Source: Pseudomonadales bacterium
GTDB lineage: Bacteria > Pseudomonadota > Gammaproteobacteria > Pseudomonadales > Pseudohongiellaceae
Length of the DNA stretch: 64,000 nucleotides
Assembly: GCA_022819645.1 (NCBI GenBank)
Contig: JAJEGU010000022.1
Location: 1 to 64,000 of the forward strand
Direction of reading: 5' to 3'
The notes beneath the pieces are model-generated. The model was not told where the DNA came from. It worked only from the letters and a program-made list of their open reading frames with translations, and searched no databases. Of this stretch, positions 54,476-61,989 are shown piece after piece (position 1 is the first letter of the stretch; each line of letters begins with the position of its first letter). The translations under genes were made by a program, and so were the position numbers.

Positions 54476-56130
54476 AACGCTGCCTGATTGTCGTGCTGGC
54501 CTGCCTGCCTTGCCTGGCGGGCGCTGATGACTGGGGATTCCGCTCCCAGCCCCTGAGCCTGCCCGCCGAAACCGGAAATCTGGTGCTCGCCGACCTTGAC
54601 GGCGACGCCAGACAGGAAATCATTGCGGTCATCGACGAGGAACTGCGGATTTACCCGCAGGGCGAGCAGGGCTTTGATTTCGACCAGGGCTTTATCAGCC
54701 TGGGCTTCGATGCGCGCTCGGTTGGCTGGGATATTGCCCGGGGCTTCGATTCCGGAGAGACGGCGACGCTCCTCGCCCTGCTCGATGGCAACCGGGTTCT
54801 CGCCTGGCGCCTGCGGGACGGCGCCCTGAGCGAATCGGAAACCCTGCTCAGCGGCGTGAACGGCTTTCTCAGCCCCGGGCTCAACCGCCTGCATTTCGCC
54901 CGGGACATCAATGCCGATGGCCTGATGGACCTGGTAACCCCGGCCCCTGGCGCATTGCATATCCATTTGCGCGAGGCAGAAGGCGCTTTCCGACCGCCGC
55001 TGCCGGTGCAGTCGGATACCCGCCTGCGAACCAATCTCAATTCCCGCAGTCTATTCTGGCGCACGGGTCAGGCGGTGACGATTCCCTCCCTCAGCCTGCG
55101 CGACCTCAACGCCGACCGGCATCCGGACCTGATTTCGGAAACCGATGAATTGCTCGCGGTCTTCCTCGCCGACCCGGAAGCGCCGGGTTACTTCCCGCTC
55201 GCGCCAAGCTACAGTATCGACCTTGCGGAAATCGAGGAGCGTCTCGGCGGATTTGACGTGGACAATCTCGATTTCTCCAACCTCACCGGCATTCTCGCCC
55301 TGACCCACGAGGAGTTGCTGGAAGACGTGGACGGCGACGGCATTGACGATCTGCTGCTACGGGAGGGCGGCAAGATTTCCCTGTTCGCGGGAACCGCCAC
55401 CGGCATGGAGCTGGCGACCCCCCGGCAGGTGCTGCGCTCCGGGGGCAATGTGCTCGGCAGTTTTCTCCACGACGAAGACGGCGACGGTCTCAAGGACCTG
55501 TGGCTCTGGCGGGTGGAATCGATTTCCCTCGGCGATATCTTCCTCTGGCTGGTGCTGTCCAGCGATATTGCCGTGGAAGCGCTGATCTATCCCAACGACG
55601 GCGAACGATTCGCCCGTCGCCCGAGCCGCAGAATCACCGTGTCGCTGCAAATCCCCTCCCTTGTGGGACTGGCCGGCAACTACAGCGAACTGACCGAAGC
55701 CGCCGAGACGACCCGCAGCGCCGACCTGGTTTCATCGGTCACGGCCCGGCTCGACAATGAAGCCGACCCGCTGGACTTGCTGGTCCTGATGGACCGGCAG
55801 TTGCAGGTGTTCTACAACAGCATCGAACCGGAACCCGAACAGCGGGAGTTTCTCGGCTCGCTGGACTACAGCCGCGAACGCGACGACTACCGCATCGACC
55901 TGCGGGCGATGATCAACGACATCAGCATCGGCGAGAACCGGCATCTGCGGGAAGTGGCGGGCCGCGAGCCGGATATCCGCCTTGACGCCGGCCCCGTGGC
56001 GGAGGCCGGCGAAGTGCTCAGCGCCCATCTCAACGACGACGGCATCCACGACATTTTCCTCCTGTCTCGCAATGAAATTGGGAACATAGAGGGTTTGCTG
56101 CTACTCTCGGGTGGCGCGGGCTCCGACTGA
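54472..56130 (+). CDS. Secreted FG-GAP/VCBS repeat protein 2
   Basis: The 552-residue protein has a signal peptide (LIVVLACLPCLAGA) and six FG-GAP-type motifs near residues 41 (DLDGDARQE), 145 (DINADGLMD), 211 (DLNADRHPD), 285 (DVDGDGIDD), 334 (DEDGDGLKD) and 520 (LNDDGIHD). It appears to be a distant relative of the preceding protein, probably arising by duplication. Two of the motifs have lost canonical glycine or aspartate positions. It ends the core ABC/PDZ/FG-GAP block. Confidence 0.8.
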   Translation: MKRCLIVVLACLPCLAGADDWGFRSQPLSLPAETGNLVLADLDGDARQEIIAVIDEELRIYPQGEQGFDFDQGFISLGFDARSVGWDIARGFDSGETATLLALLDGNRVLAWRLRDGALSESETLLSGVNGFLSPGLNRLHFARDINADGLMDLVTPAPGALHIHLREAEGAFRPPLPVQSDTRLRTNLNSRSLFWRTGQAVTIPSLSLRDLNADRHPDLISETDELLAVFLADPEAPGYFPLAPSYSIDLAEIEERLGGFDVDNLDFSNLTGILALTHEELLEDVDGDGIDDLLLREGGKISLFAGTATGMELATPRQVLRSGGNVLGSFLHDEDGDGLKDLWLWRVESISLGDIFLWLVLSSDIAVEALIYPNDGERFARRPSRRITVSLQIPSLVGLAGNYSELTEAAETTRSADLVSSVTARLDNEADPLDLLVLMDRQLQVFYNSIEPEPEQREFLGSLDYSRERDDYRIDLRAMINDISIGENRHLREVAGREPDIRLDAGPVAEAGEVLSAHLNDDGIHDIFLLSRNEIGNIEGLLLLSGGAGSD

Positions 56131-56163
56131 GCCCGGAGTTCATCCCGGAGTAACGGCAATTCC

Positions 56164-56658
56164 GTGAAAAAAGCCGTCTGGATTACTTTTTTTACCGCCC
56201 TGATTCTTGTCAATGCGCTTGCCGAGGCGGCGTACTATTTCGGTGGCGTGCAAATCGCCATGTTCTACCGCCTGACCATGGTGCTCGGCATTACCATCGC
56301 CGCCACGGTATTCGCCGGAACCGCCCTGCTGGTAGGCAAGATGAGCGGCGAGCGCCCGGTATCCGACCGCTTCAGCCCCCGGGAAGTGCTTTCCTGCCTG
56401 AACCAGCGCAGGACCCGGGCCACCGATGTGGCGGTAGCCGGCCTGCTGGGAATCCCTCCGCAAAACCTCGAGCGCATTCTCGGCGCGAAACGCCCCGCGG
56501 CGTCCTGGGTCGTCGCAGCGGCCACCCAACGTCCGGCGGGTTACAGCCAGGGTGAAATCCATCCTGAGTTGTTCCTGAACGAACAGGTGATCCAGACCCC
56601 GGAAGATCTCAGGCAATTCATTTATGATTGCCGCAGGACAAGAGGGGCCCAGCCTTGA
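56164..56658 (+). CDS. Membrane protein of unknown function
   Basis: The 164-residue protein starts at GTG 56164 and has two hydrophobic helices (VWITFFTALILVNALAEAAY; TMVLGITIAATVFAGTALLV) followed by a soluble domain of about 95 residues containing TDVAVAGLLGIPPQNLERIL. I recognise no family. Its stop overlaps the start of the TAXI gene (TTGA), which ties it to the transporter, perhaps as an accessory subunit. Confidence 0.65.
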   Translation: MKKAVWITFFTALILVNALAEAAYYFGGVQIAMFYRLTMVLGITIAATVFAGTALLVGKMSGERPVSDRFSPREVLSCLNQRRTRATDVAVAGLLGIPPQNLERILGAKRPAASWVVAAATQRPAGYSQGEIHPELFLNEQVIQTPEDLRQFIYDCRRTRGAQP

Positions 56659-57710
56659 TCGGACGCGCAGTTCTCATCACCGTATTGGCGGCGGCTTTGA
56701 CCGGCTGCAGCGACGAGCTGAGCCGGGCGCGGCCCTATGTGCTCACCACCGCCACCACCGGCGGCGTGTTTTATCCCGTGGGAGTCGCCATCGCCACCAT
56801 CGCCCACGCCGAATTGTCCGAGTCCGAAAACATTTCCCTGACCGCCATCAGCTCCGCCGGCTCCATGGAGAATCTCAAGCTGTTGCGGGACAACCAGGCC
56901 CAGTTCGCGATTCTGCAGGGGCCTTTCGGCGCCTGGTCCTGGGCCGGGGAAGGGCCGGTACGGGAGCCCCAGACCCATATCCGCTCGGTGAGCGCGCTGT
57001 GGAAGAACGTCGAGCATTTCGTATTGCTGAGCGAACTCGCGACCTCCGGCGACATCATGGACCTGAACAATCTCGACGGGGAACGCTATGTGCTTGGCGC
57101 GCGCAATTCCGGCGCCGAGCAGACCGGGCGCTTCATTCTGGAAACCCTGGGCGTGGACTACGAGAACAGGTTCACCCTGGGCTACATGGGCTACGGCCCC
57201 ACCGTGGGCGCCATCCAGGACGGCAATATCGTCGGCATGAACATTCCCGCCGGCGCGCCGGTAAGTTCCATTACCCGGGCCTACGCCATCATGGGCGAGC
57301 GCATGCGGATTTTGAACTGGTCCCAGCAGGCCCTGGACCAGATCAATGCGCGTTATCCCCTGTGGGACTGGTACGATTTTCCGCCGCTGACCTATCCCAA
57401 TCAGACCGAGCCCGTGCGCACGGTGGCCTCGCCCAATGTGCTGGTGACCCGGGTCGATATTCCCGAAGCGGCGGTGTACCACATCACCCGGGTAATCTGG
57501 GAAAACCTCGCCACCCTGCAGGAAATCCACGGCGCCACCCGCGACATGAGGCCCGAAATCGCCATCGCCGGCCTTGGCGCCCCGCTGCACGCCGGTGCCC
57601 TGCGCTACTACCGGGAGGTGGGCCTGGAAATTCCGGAGCGGTTGCTGCTGGAAGAATCCTCGGCCATGGCGGCGCCCGGTCCCGGCAAGGAGCCTGACGC
57701 CAACCCATGA
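56655..57710 (+). CDS. TAXI-family TRAP transporter solute-binding lipoprotein
   Basis: The 351-residue protein has a lipoprotein signal (TVLAAALTGCSDEL) and the TAXI pattern TATTGGVFYPVGVAIATIAH, AISSAGSMENLKLLRDNQAQ and RNSGAEQTGRFILE. It captures a small organic acid for the permease encoded next. I prefer the TTG at 56655, preceded by GAGGGG and overlapping the upstream stop; a TTG at 56628 would add nine residues. Known TAXI ligands include glutamate and 2-oxoglutarate-type acids, but the ligand here cannot be told. Confidence 0.88.
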   Translation: MIGRAVLITVLAAALTGCSDELSRARPYVLTTATTGGVFYPVGVAIATIAHAELSESENISLTAISSAGSMENLKLLRDNQAQFAILQGPFGAWSWAGEGPVREPQTHIRSVSALWKNVEHFVLLSELATSGDIMDLNNLDGERYVLGARNSGAEQTGRFILETLGVDYENRFTLGYMGYGPTVGAIQDGNIVGMNIPAGAPVSSITRAYAIMGERMRILNWSQQALDQINARYPLWDWYDFPPLTYPNQTEPVRTVASPNVLVTRVDIPEAAVYHITRVIWENLATLQEIHGATRDMRPEIAIAGLGAPLHAGALRYYREVGLEIPERLLLEESSAMAAPGPGKEPDANP

Positions 57711-59710
57711 ATTCCACTCCACTGCGCTGGGCCGCCTTCGCTTTCGCCCTGTTCCATATCTATTGCAATGTGTTCGCAAGCATTTCCGAACTGTGGCTGT
57801 CGGCGATTCATTTTGGCGGTTTTGTCGCCATCTGCGCCCTGCTCGGCAATGAAGATCCGGGGCTGACGCGGCGCTCGCCGGCTTATTGGACCAATATCGG
57901 CCTGGCGCTGCTTGCGGTGTTCGTAGCTGCTTATCTCATCCTGTTCGAGAACGCGCTATACGCCCGGGAGACTGAATTCATCCTTGGCGATTTTGTGTTC
58001 GCATTGATCGCCATCGCCCTGGCCATCGAGTTTACCCGCCGCACCACGGGCTGGTTCATGCCGGTCCTGATCGCTGTCAGCCTTTCCTACATCCTCTTTC
58101 TCGGGCGCTACATCGGCGGGGTATTCGCCTTTCCCGGTCTCAACCTGGAAACCGTGCTCTATCGCAGCTATTTCACCAGCGAAGGCATGTTCGGGCTGAC
58201 CGCGCAAATTTCTTCCACCTTCGTATTCATGTTCATCATCTTCGGCTCCTTCTTGCTCAAGTCCGGCGCCGGGGATTTCATCGTGCGGCTGGCCCAGTGC
58301 CTGGCGGGGCGTTTTACCGGCGGGGCGGGGCTTGTGGCGGTGGTGGGTTCCGGGCTGATGGGCTCGGTGTCGGGTTCGGCGGTGGCGAATACGGTTTCCA
58401 CCGGAGTCATCACGATTCCCATGATGCGCAAGTCGGGTTTTCAGCCGCGCTTTGCCGCAGGGGTCGAGGCGGCTTCTTCCACCGGCGGCGCGCTGATGCC
58501 GCCGGTGATGGGGGCTGGCGCCTTTGTGTTGGCCAGCTATACCCAGATTCCCTATCTCACCGTGATTGGCGCCTCCATGCTGCCCGCGGTGCTGTATTTT
58601 CTGACCGTATCTTTCTTTATCCGCATCGAGGCGAAACGGCTGGGGCTCGCGCCGCAGCTTGCCGCCGACGCCGAAAAAGTTTCCACGGTGCTGCGGGAAG
58701 GCTGGCATTTCATCATTCCCATCGTCACCTTGGTGGCTTTTCTGGTCAGCGGGCGCACCCCCACGACTTCGGCCGCTTTCGCCATCCTCAGCGTAATTGC
58801 GGCCTCGTGGATTTCGCCGCGCCCCATGGGACTCAATGACATCTTCGACGCCGTGGCCAATGGCGTGAAAACCATGGTTTCCACGGCCCTGCTGCTGGTG
58901 GCGGTGGGCATCATCATCAATGTGGTCACCACCACGGGGGTCGGCAACGCCTTTTCGCTGATGATCGCCGATTGGGCCGGCGGCTCGCTGCTGATCACCC
59001 TGTTGCTGGTGGCCCTGGCCTCCCTGGTGCTCGGCATGGGACTGCCGGTGACCGCTTCGTACATCGTGCTTGCCACGCTTTCGGCGCCGCTGATCTTCGA
59101 CCTGATCAGCCAGTCGCAACTGCTGGAAGCCCTGCGGGCCGCCGATCCGCCTTCCAACGTGGCCGCCACCATCGGCCTGTTCGGCGGCGACGCGGCGCTC
59201 GCCCTGCAACAGATGCCATTGGAAATGAAGCAATTGGTCCGCGCCGAAATGCTGCCGGCGGAACTCCTCATGGGCATGCTGCTCAGTGCCCATCTGATCA
59301 TATTCTGGCTATCCCAGGACAGTAATGTCACGCCACCGGTATGTCTGGTATCCTTCGCCGCCGCGGGCATTGCCGGCACCCGGCCCATCGCCACGGGGTT
59401 CACGAGCTGGAAAATCGCCAAGGGGCTGTATCTGATACCCGTGCTGTTCGCCTATTCGCCGCTGATTTCCGGAAGCTGGGCCGAGCGGCTGGAAGTATTC
59501 CTCTGGGCCTGCCCGGGACTGTATGCCCTGGCGGGACTATTGCAATGGCACCTGGAGAAGCCCATCAATGCCATCATCGCCGTATTGCTCGCGCTCAGCG
59601 CGGCCCTGCTGATGTGGATGCCGCTGCCGATCTATTTTCATGCCGCCGGCGCCGCCCTGCTCGCCGGCGTCATCATCTGGCAACATCAGTTCGCCAAAAC
59701 GACCCACTGA
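57707..59710 (+). CDS. TRAP transporter fused permease (4TM/12TM)
   Basis: The 667-residue membrane protein fuses the small (DctQ-like) and large (DctM-like) TRAP permease parts, the form that goes with TAXI receptors. The large part shows GSGLMGSVSGSAVANTVSTG and SSTGGALMPPVMGAGAFVLA, and GMGLPVTASYIVLATL. It overlaps the receptor gene by four bases. Uptake is driven by an ion gradient in the family. Confidence 0.92.
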   Translation: MNSTPLRWAAFAFALFHIYCNVFASISELWLSAIHFGGFVAICALLGNEDPGLTRRSPAYWTNIGLALLAVFVAAYLILFENALYARETEFILGDFVFALIAIALAIEFTRRTTGWFMPVLIAVSLSYILFLGRYIGGVFAFPGLNLETVLYRSYFTSEGMFGLTAQISSTFVFMFIIFGSFLLKSGAGDFIVRLAQCLAGRFTGGAGLVAVVGSGLMGSVSGSAVANTVSTGVITIPMMRKSGFQPRFAAGVEAASSTGGALMPPVMGAGAFVLASYTQIPYLTVIGASMLPAVLYFLTVSFFIRIEAKRLGLAPQLAADAEKVSTVLREGWHFIIPIVTLVAFLVSGRTPTTSAAFAILSVIAASWISPRPMGLNDIFDAVANGVKTMVSTALLLVAVGIIINVVTTTGVGNAFSLMIADWAGGSLLITLLLVALASLVLGMGLPVTASYIVLATLSAPLIFDLISQSQLLEALRAADPPSNVAATIGLFGGDAALALQQMPLEMKQLVRAEMLPAELLMGMLLSAHLIIFWLSQDSNVTPPVCLVSFAAAGIAGTRPIATGFTSWKIAKGLYLIPVLFAYSPLISGSWAERLEVFLWACPGLYALAGLLQWHLEKPINAIIAVLLALSAALLMWMPLPIYFHAAGAALLAGVIIWQHQFAKTTH

Positions 59711-59719
59711 GGAGTAACC

Positions 59720-60730
59720 ATGACTTCCCGCACCGCAAAACAGATTCACCTGATTGAACGACCCGCCGGCATGCCGGGCCACGAACACTTCCAGCTTGTG
59801 GAAGCGGACCTGCCCGAACCGGGCGAGGGCGAGGCCCTGGTGGAAAACCGCTATATGTCGGTTGATCCCTACATGCGCGGTCGCATGCGCGCCGACGCCG
59901 TGTACGCCGCACCGTTTCAACTCAATGCGCCCATGTACGGCGGGGCCGTGGGCGAAGTGGTGGAATCCAGGGACCCGAGCCTGAAGCCGGGGGATATCGT
60001 CCTCAATTTCGCCGCCTGGCAGGACCGGTTCGTGGCCAGGGCTTCCCACCTGCAGCGAATCGAACCCTTCGACCGCGAACGCATCTCGCTCTATCTCGGC
60101 GCCCTGGGCATGCCGGGAATGACGGCCTACGTGGGCCTGCGCAAGTTCGGCGAGCCGAAGGAGGGCGAGACGGTGTTCGTCTCCGCGGCATCCGGAGCGG
60201 TGGGCGCCAATGTCTGCCAGATCGCCAAACAGCAGGGCTGCCGGGTGGTAGGCAGCGTCGGCAGCGACGCCAAGGCCGAGTGGCTCAGGGACGAATGCGG
60301 CGTGGACGCCACCATCAACTACCGCAACTGCGGCAGCCTGACCCGGGCGCTGAGCGCCGCTGCCCCCGATGGTGTCGACGTCTACTTCGAAAACGTCGGC
60401 GGCGACCATCTCCAGGCCGCCATCAATGTCATGAACCCGTTCGGCCGTGTCGTCGCCTGCGGCATGATTTCCGGCTACAACAATTCCGAACCCGTCCCCG
60501 GCCCCAACAACCTCATGTACATCGTCGGCAAGAAACTGCGTATCCAGGGCTTCATCATCTCCGACCACGAAGACATGCGCCCGGACTTCGAAAAAGACAT
60601 GAGCCAATGGATCATTGACGGCAAGATCCGCACCCGGGAAACCGTCTACGAAGGCGTGGAAAACGCCGTAGACGCCTTCCTCGCCCTGTTCTCAGGTGAA
60701 AATTTCGGCAAAATGGTGGTGCGGTTCTGA
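59720..60730 (+). CDS. NADP-dependent oxidoreductase (MDR family, CurA/leukotriene B4 dehydrogenase-like)
   Basis: The 336-residue enzyme has the short zinc-free medium-chain reductase fold: RYMSVDPYMRGRM near the start, LGMPGMTAYVGLRKFGEPKE, the cofactor loop AASGAVGANVCQIAKQQGC, and YFENVGGDHLQAAINVM. It should reduce activated C=C bonds of alkenals or enones using NADPH. It starts nine bases after the TRAP permease gene, so it may share that transcript and act on the imported compound. Confidence 0.9.
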   Translation: MTSRTAKQIHLIERPAGMPGHEHFQLVEADLPEPGEGEALVENRYMSVDPYMRGRMRADAVYAAPFQLNAPMYGGAVGEVVESRDPSLKPGDIVLNFAAWQDRFVARASHLQRIEPFDRERISLYLGALGMPGMTAYVGLRKFGEPKEGETVFVSAASGAVGANVCQIAKQQGCRVVGSVGSDAKAEWLRDECGVDATINYRNCGSLTRALSAAAPDGVDVYFENVGGDHLQAAINVMNPFGRVVACGMISGYNNSEPVPGPNNLMYIVGKKLRIQGFIISDHEDMRPDFEKDMSQWIIDGKIRTRETVYEGVENAVDAFLALFSGENFGKMVVRF

Positions 60731-60827
60731 ATGTGGACAGACACAAATTGAAGCGGCGGAATACCGCGCCCCACTCGGGGAGGGATCCGGAAGCAATACG
60801 ATAGAATGACTCGCAATCACGGGTCCG

Positions 60828-60848
60828 GGAGCCTGCGGCGCAGGCTCC
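60828..60848. repeat. Structured dispersed repeat, copy G (arms only)
   Basis: A 21-base perfect palindrome made of the two terminal arms of the repeat joined with no interior. It lies 97 bases after the oxidoreductase stop and 47 bases before vsr. Confidence 0.75.
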
Positions 60849-60895
60849 TGGTTCCTGGGACCGCGAAAAACAAAAAACAAGCAACGGCTGGACAC

Positions 60896-61327
60896 ATGGC
60901 CGATACAATATCAAGGGAGCGGCGCAGCGAACTGATGGGCCGCGTCCGCTCCAGGAACAGCAAAATCGAATTGCTCGTCCGCAGCCTTGTGCACAGGATG
61001 GGTTACAGATTCCGCTTGCACAGGAAGGAATTGCCAGGGAAACCGGACCTGGTGTTTTCCAGCCGGAGAAAGGTGATTTTCGTCCACGGCTGTTTCTGGC
61101 ATTGGCATCCAGACCCGGACTGCAAGCACGCCCGCATGCCCAAGTCCCGAAAGGATTTCTGGCGACCCAAGCTGGAGGGGAACCGCCGCCGGGATTTTCA
61201 AAACAGGAAAAACCTGAACGAACTCGGCTGGGAGGTGCTGGAAATCTGGGAATGCGAGATTGGGGACGTGGAATACATCAAGTCCAGAATCAGGGACTTC
61301 CTGGAACCAGTCCGTGGGGGTGGCTGA
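60896..61327 (+). CDS. vsr: Very short patch repair endonuclease Vsr
   Basis: The 143-residue endonuclease nicks T:G mismatches produced by deamination of 5-methylcytosine. It has SRERRSELMGRVRSRNSKIE, HRKELPGKPDLVFSSRRKVI (active-site Asp) and FVHGCFWHWHPD with the zinc/catalytic histidines. Vsr normally accompanies a cytosine-5 methyltransferase (dcm type); none is in the window. ATG 60896 gives the family start. A type I restriction-like gene follows after a 660-base gap. Confidence 0.92.
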   Translation: MADTISRERRSELMGRVRSRNSKIELLVRSLVHRMGYRFRLHRKELPGKPDLVFSSRRKVIFVHGCFWHWHPDPDCKHARMPKSRKDFWRPKLEGNRRRDFQNRKNLNELGWEVLEIWECEIGDVEYIKSRIRDFLEPVRGGG

Positions 61328-61989
61328 ATACTCCATCTTTGGTCAATCCACCCTCTCCCCGGTCATCCTGCGCACAATCGTAGTATCTCATTCCAATCCC
61401 CTGATAAGAGTCCCGAGGAGGCATGTCAGGCTGTCGCTGTGCGGGCGGCGGGAAGAGCGGGGTAAACAAAGACCCATCCAAGAATGAGGAGTTGAGCGCG
61501 ATGTTGTCTCGCTCACGGCGTCTGGGGTGATTCGGGCTGCCGCTGCCAAGGATAAGTTCATGCTGGCTGTGGTGTCTGGTGTCGAGGGTGCCGGTGCATG
61601 CCCGACCGTTCGCTTGGTCCACGATCCGTTGAAACAACTTGAAGCCGGGGCGGAAGACGGAAAGATCAATCTCATGGGTGTACGACGTTTACAGAACCGC
61701 GGCGTACATCAATTTGACAACGATGCAATTCAGGGGAAAGAGGAGACTTCGGACGAAACTCCCGAATAAGTGGTTGTCAAGACGTTGCCGGACTCAGCGG
61801 TTGGGTGCTGCACAGGCTGGCAACTCGCCGTGTGGCGTACAGCTCATGCTCTGCATGAATGCGCGTAATCAGCACAATCATATTGCGGCAATTACGCGTC
61901 CTGTCTTACACTCGCCGCATGAAATGCATCGCAATTCTGTCGTTCCTGATTGCTTTTTCCCGCGCCATCCGCATCGCTTGAGTGGCCGG
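61328..61989. other. Noncoding gap between vsr and hsdR-like gene
   Basis: No supported gene was found in these 662 bases; short open frames on both strands lack ribosome binding sites and family resemblance. Two marks are visible: a partial second-family hairpin repeat at 61361-61372 (GTCATCCTGCGC) and an inverted repeat CGCGTAAT (61862-61869) / ATTACGCG (61891-61898) about 90 bases before the next gene, which may be an operator. Confidence 0.5.

Noticed and set aside
61527-61769. An 80-codon plus-strand frame between vsr and the hsdR-like gene
   Set aside because: No ribosome binding site, no recognisable family, and an overlapping minus-strand frame of similar size; not supported as a gene.
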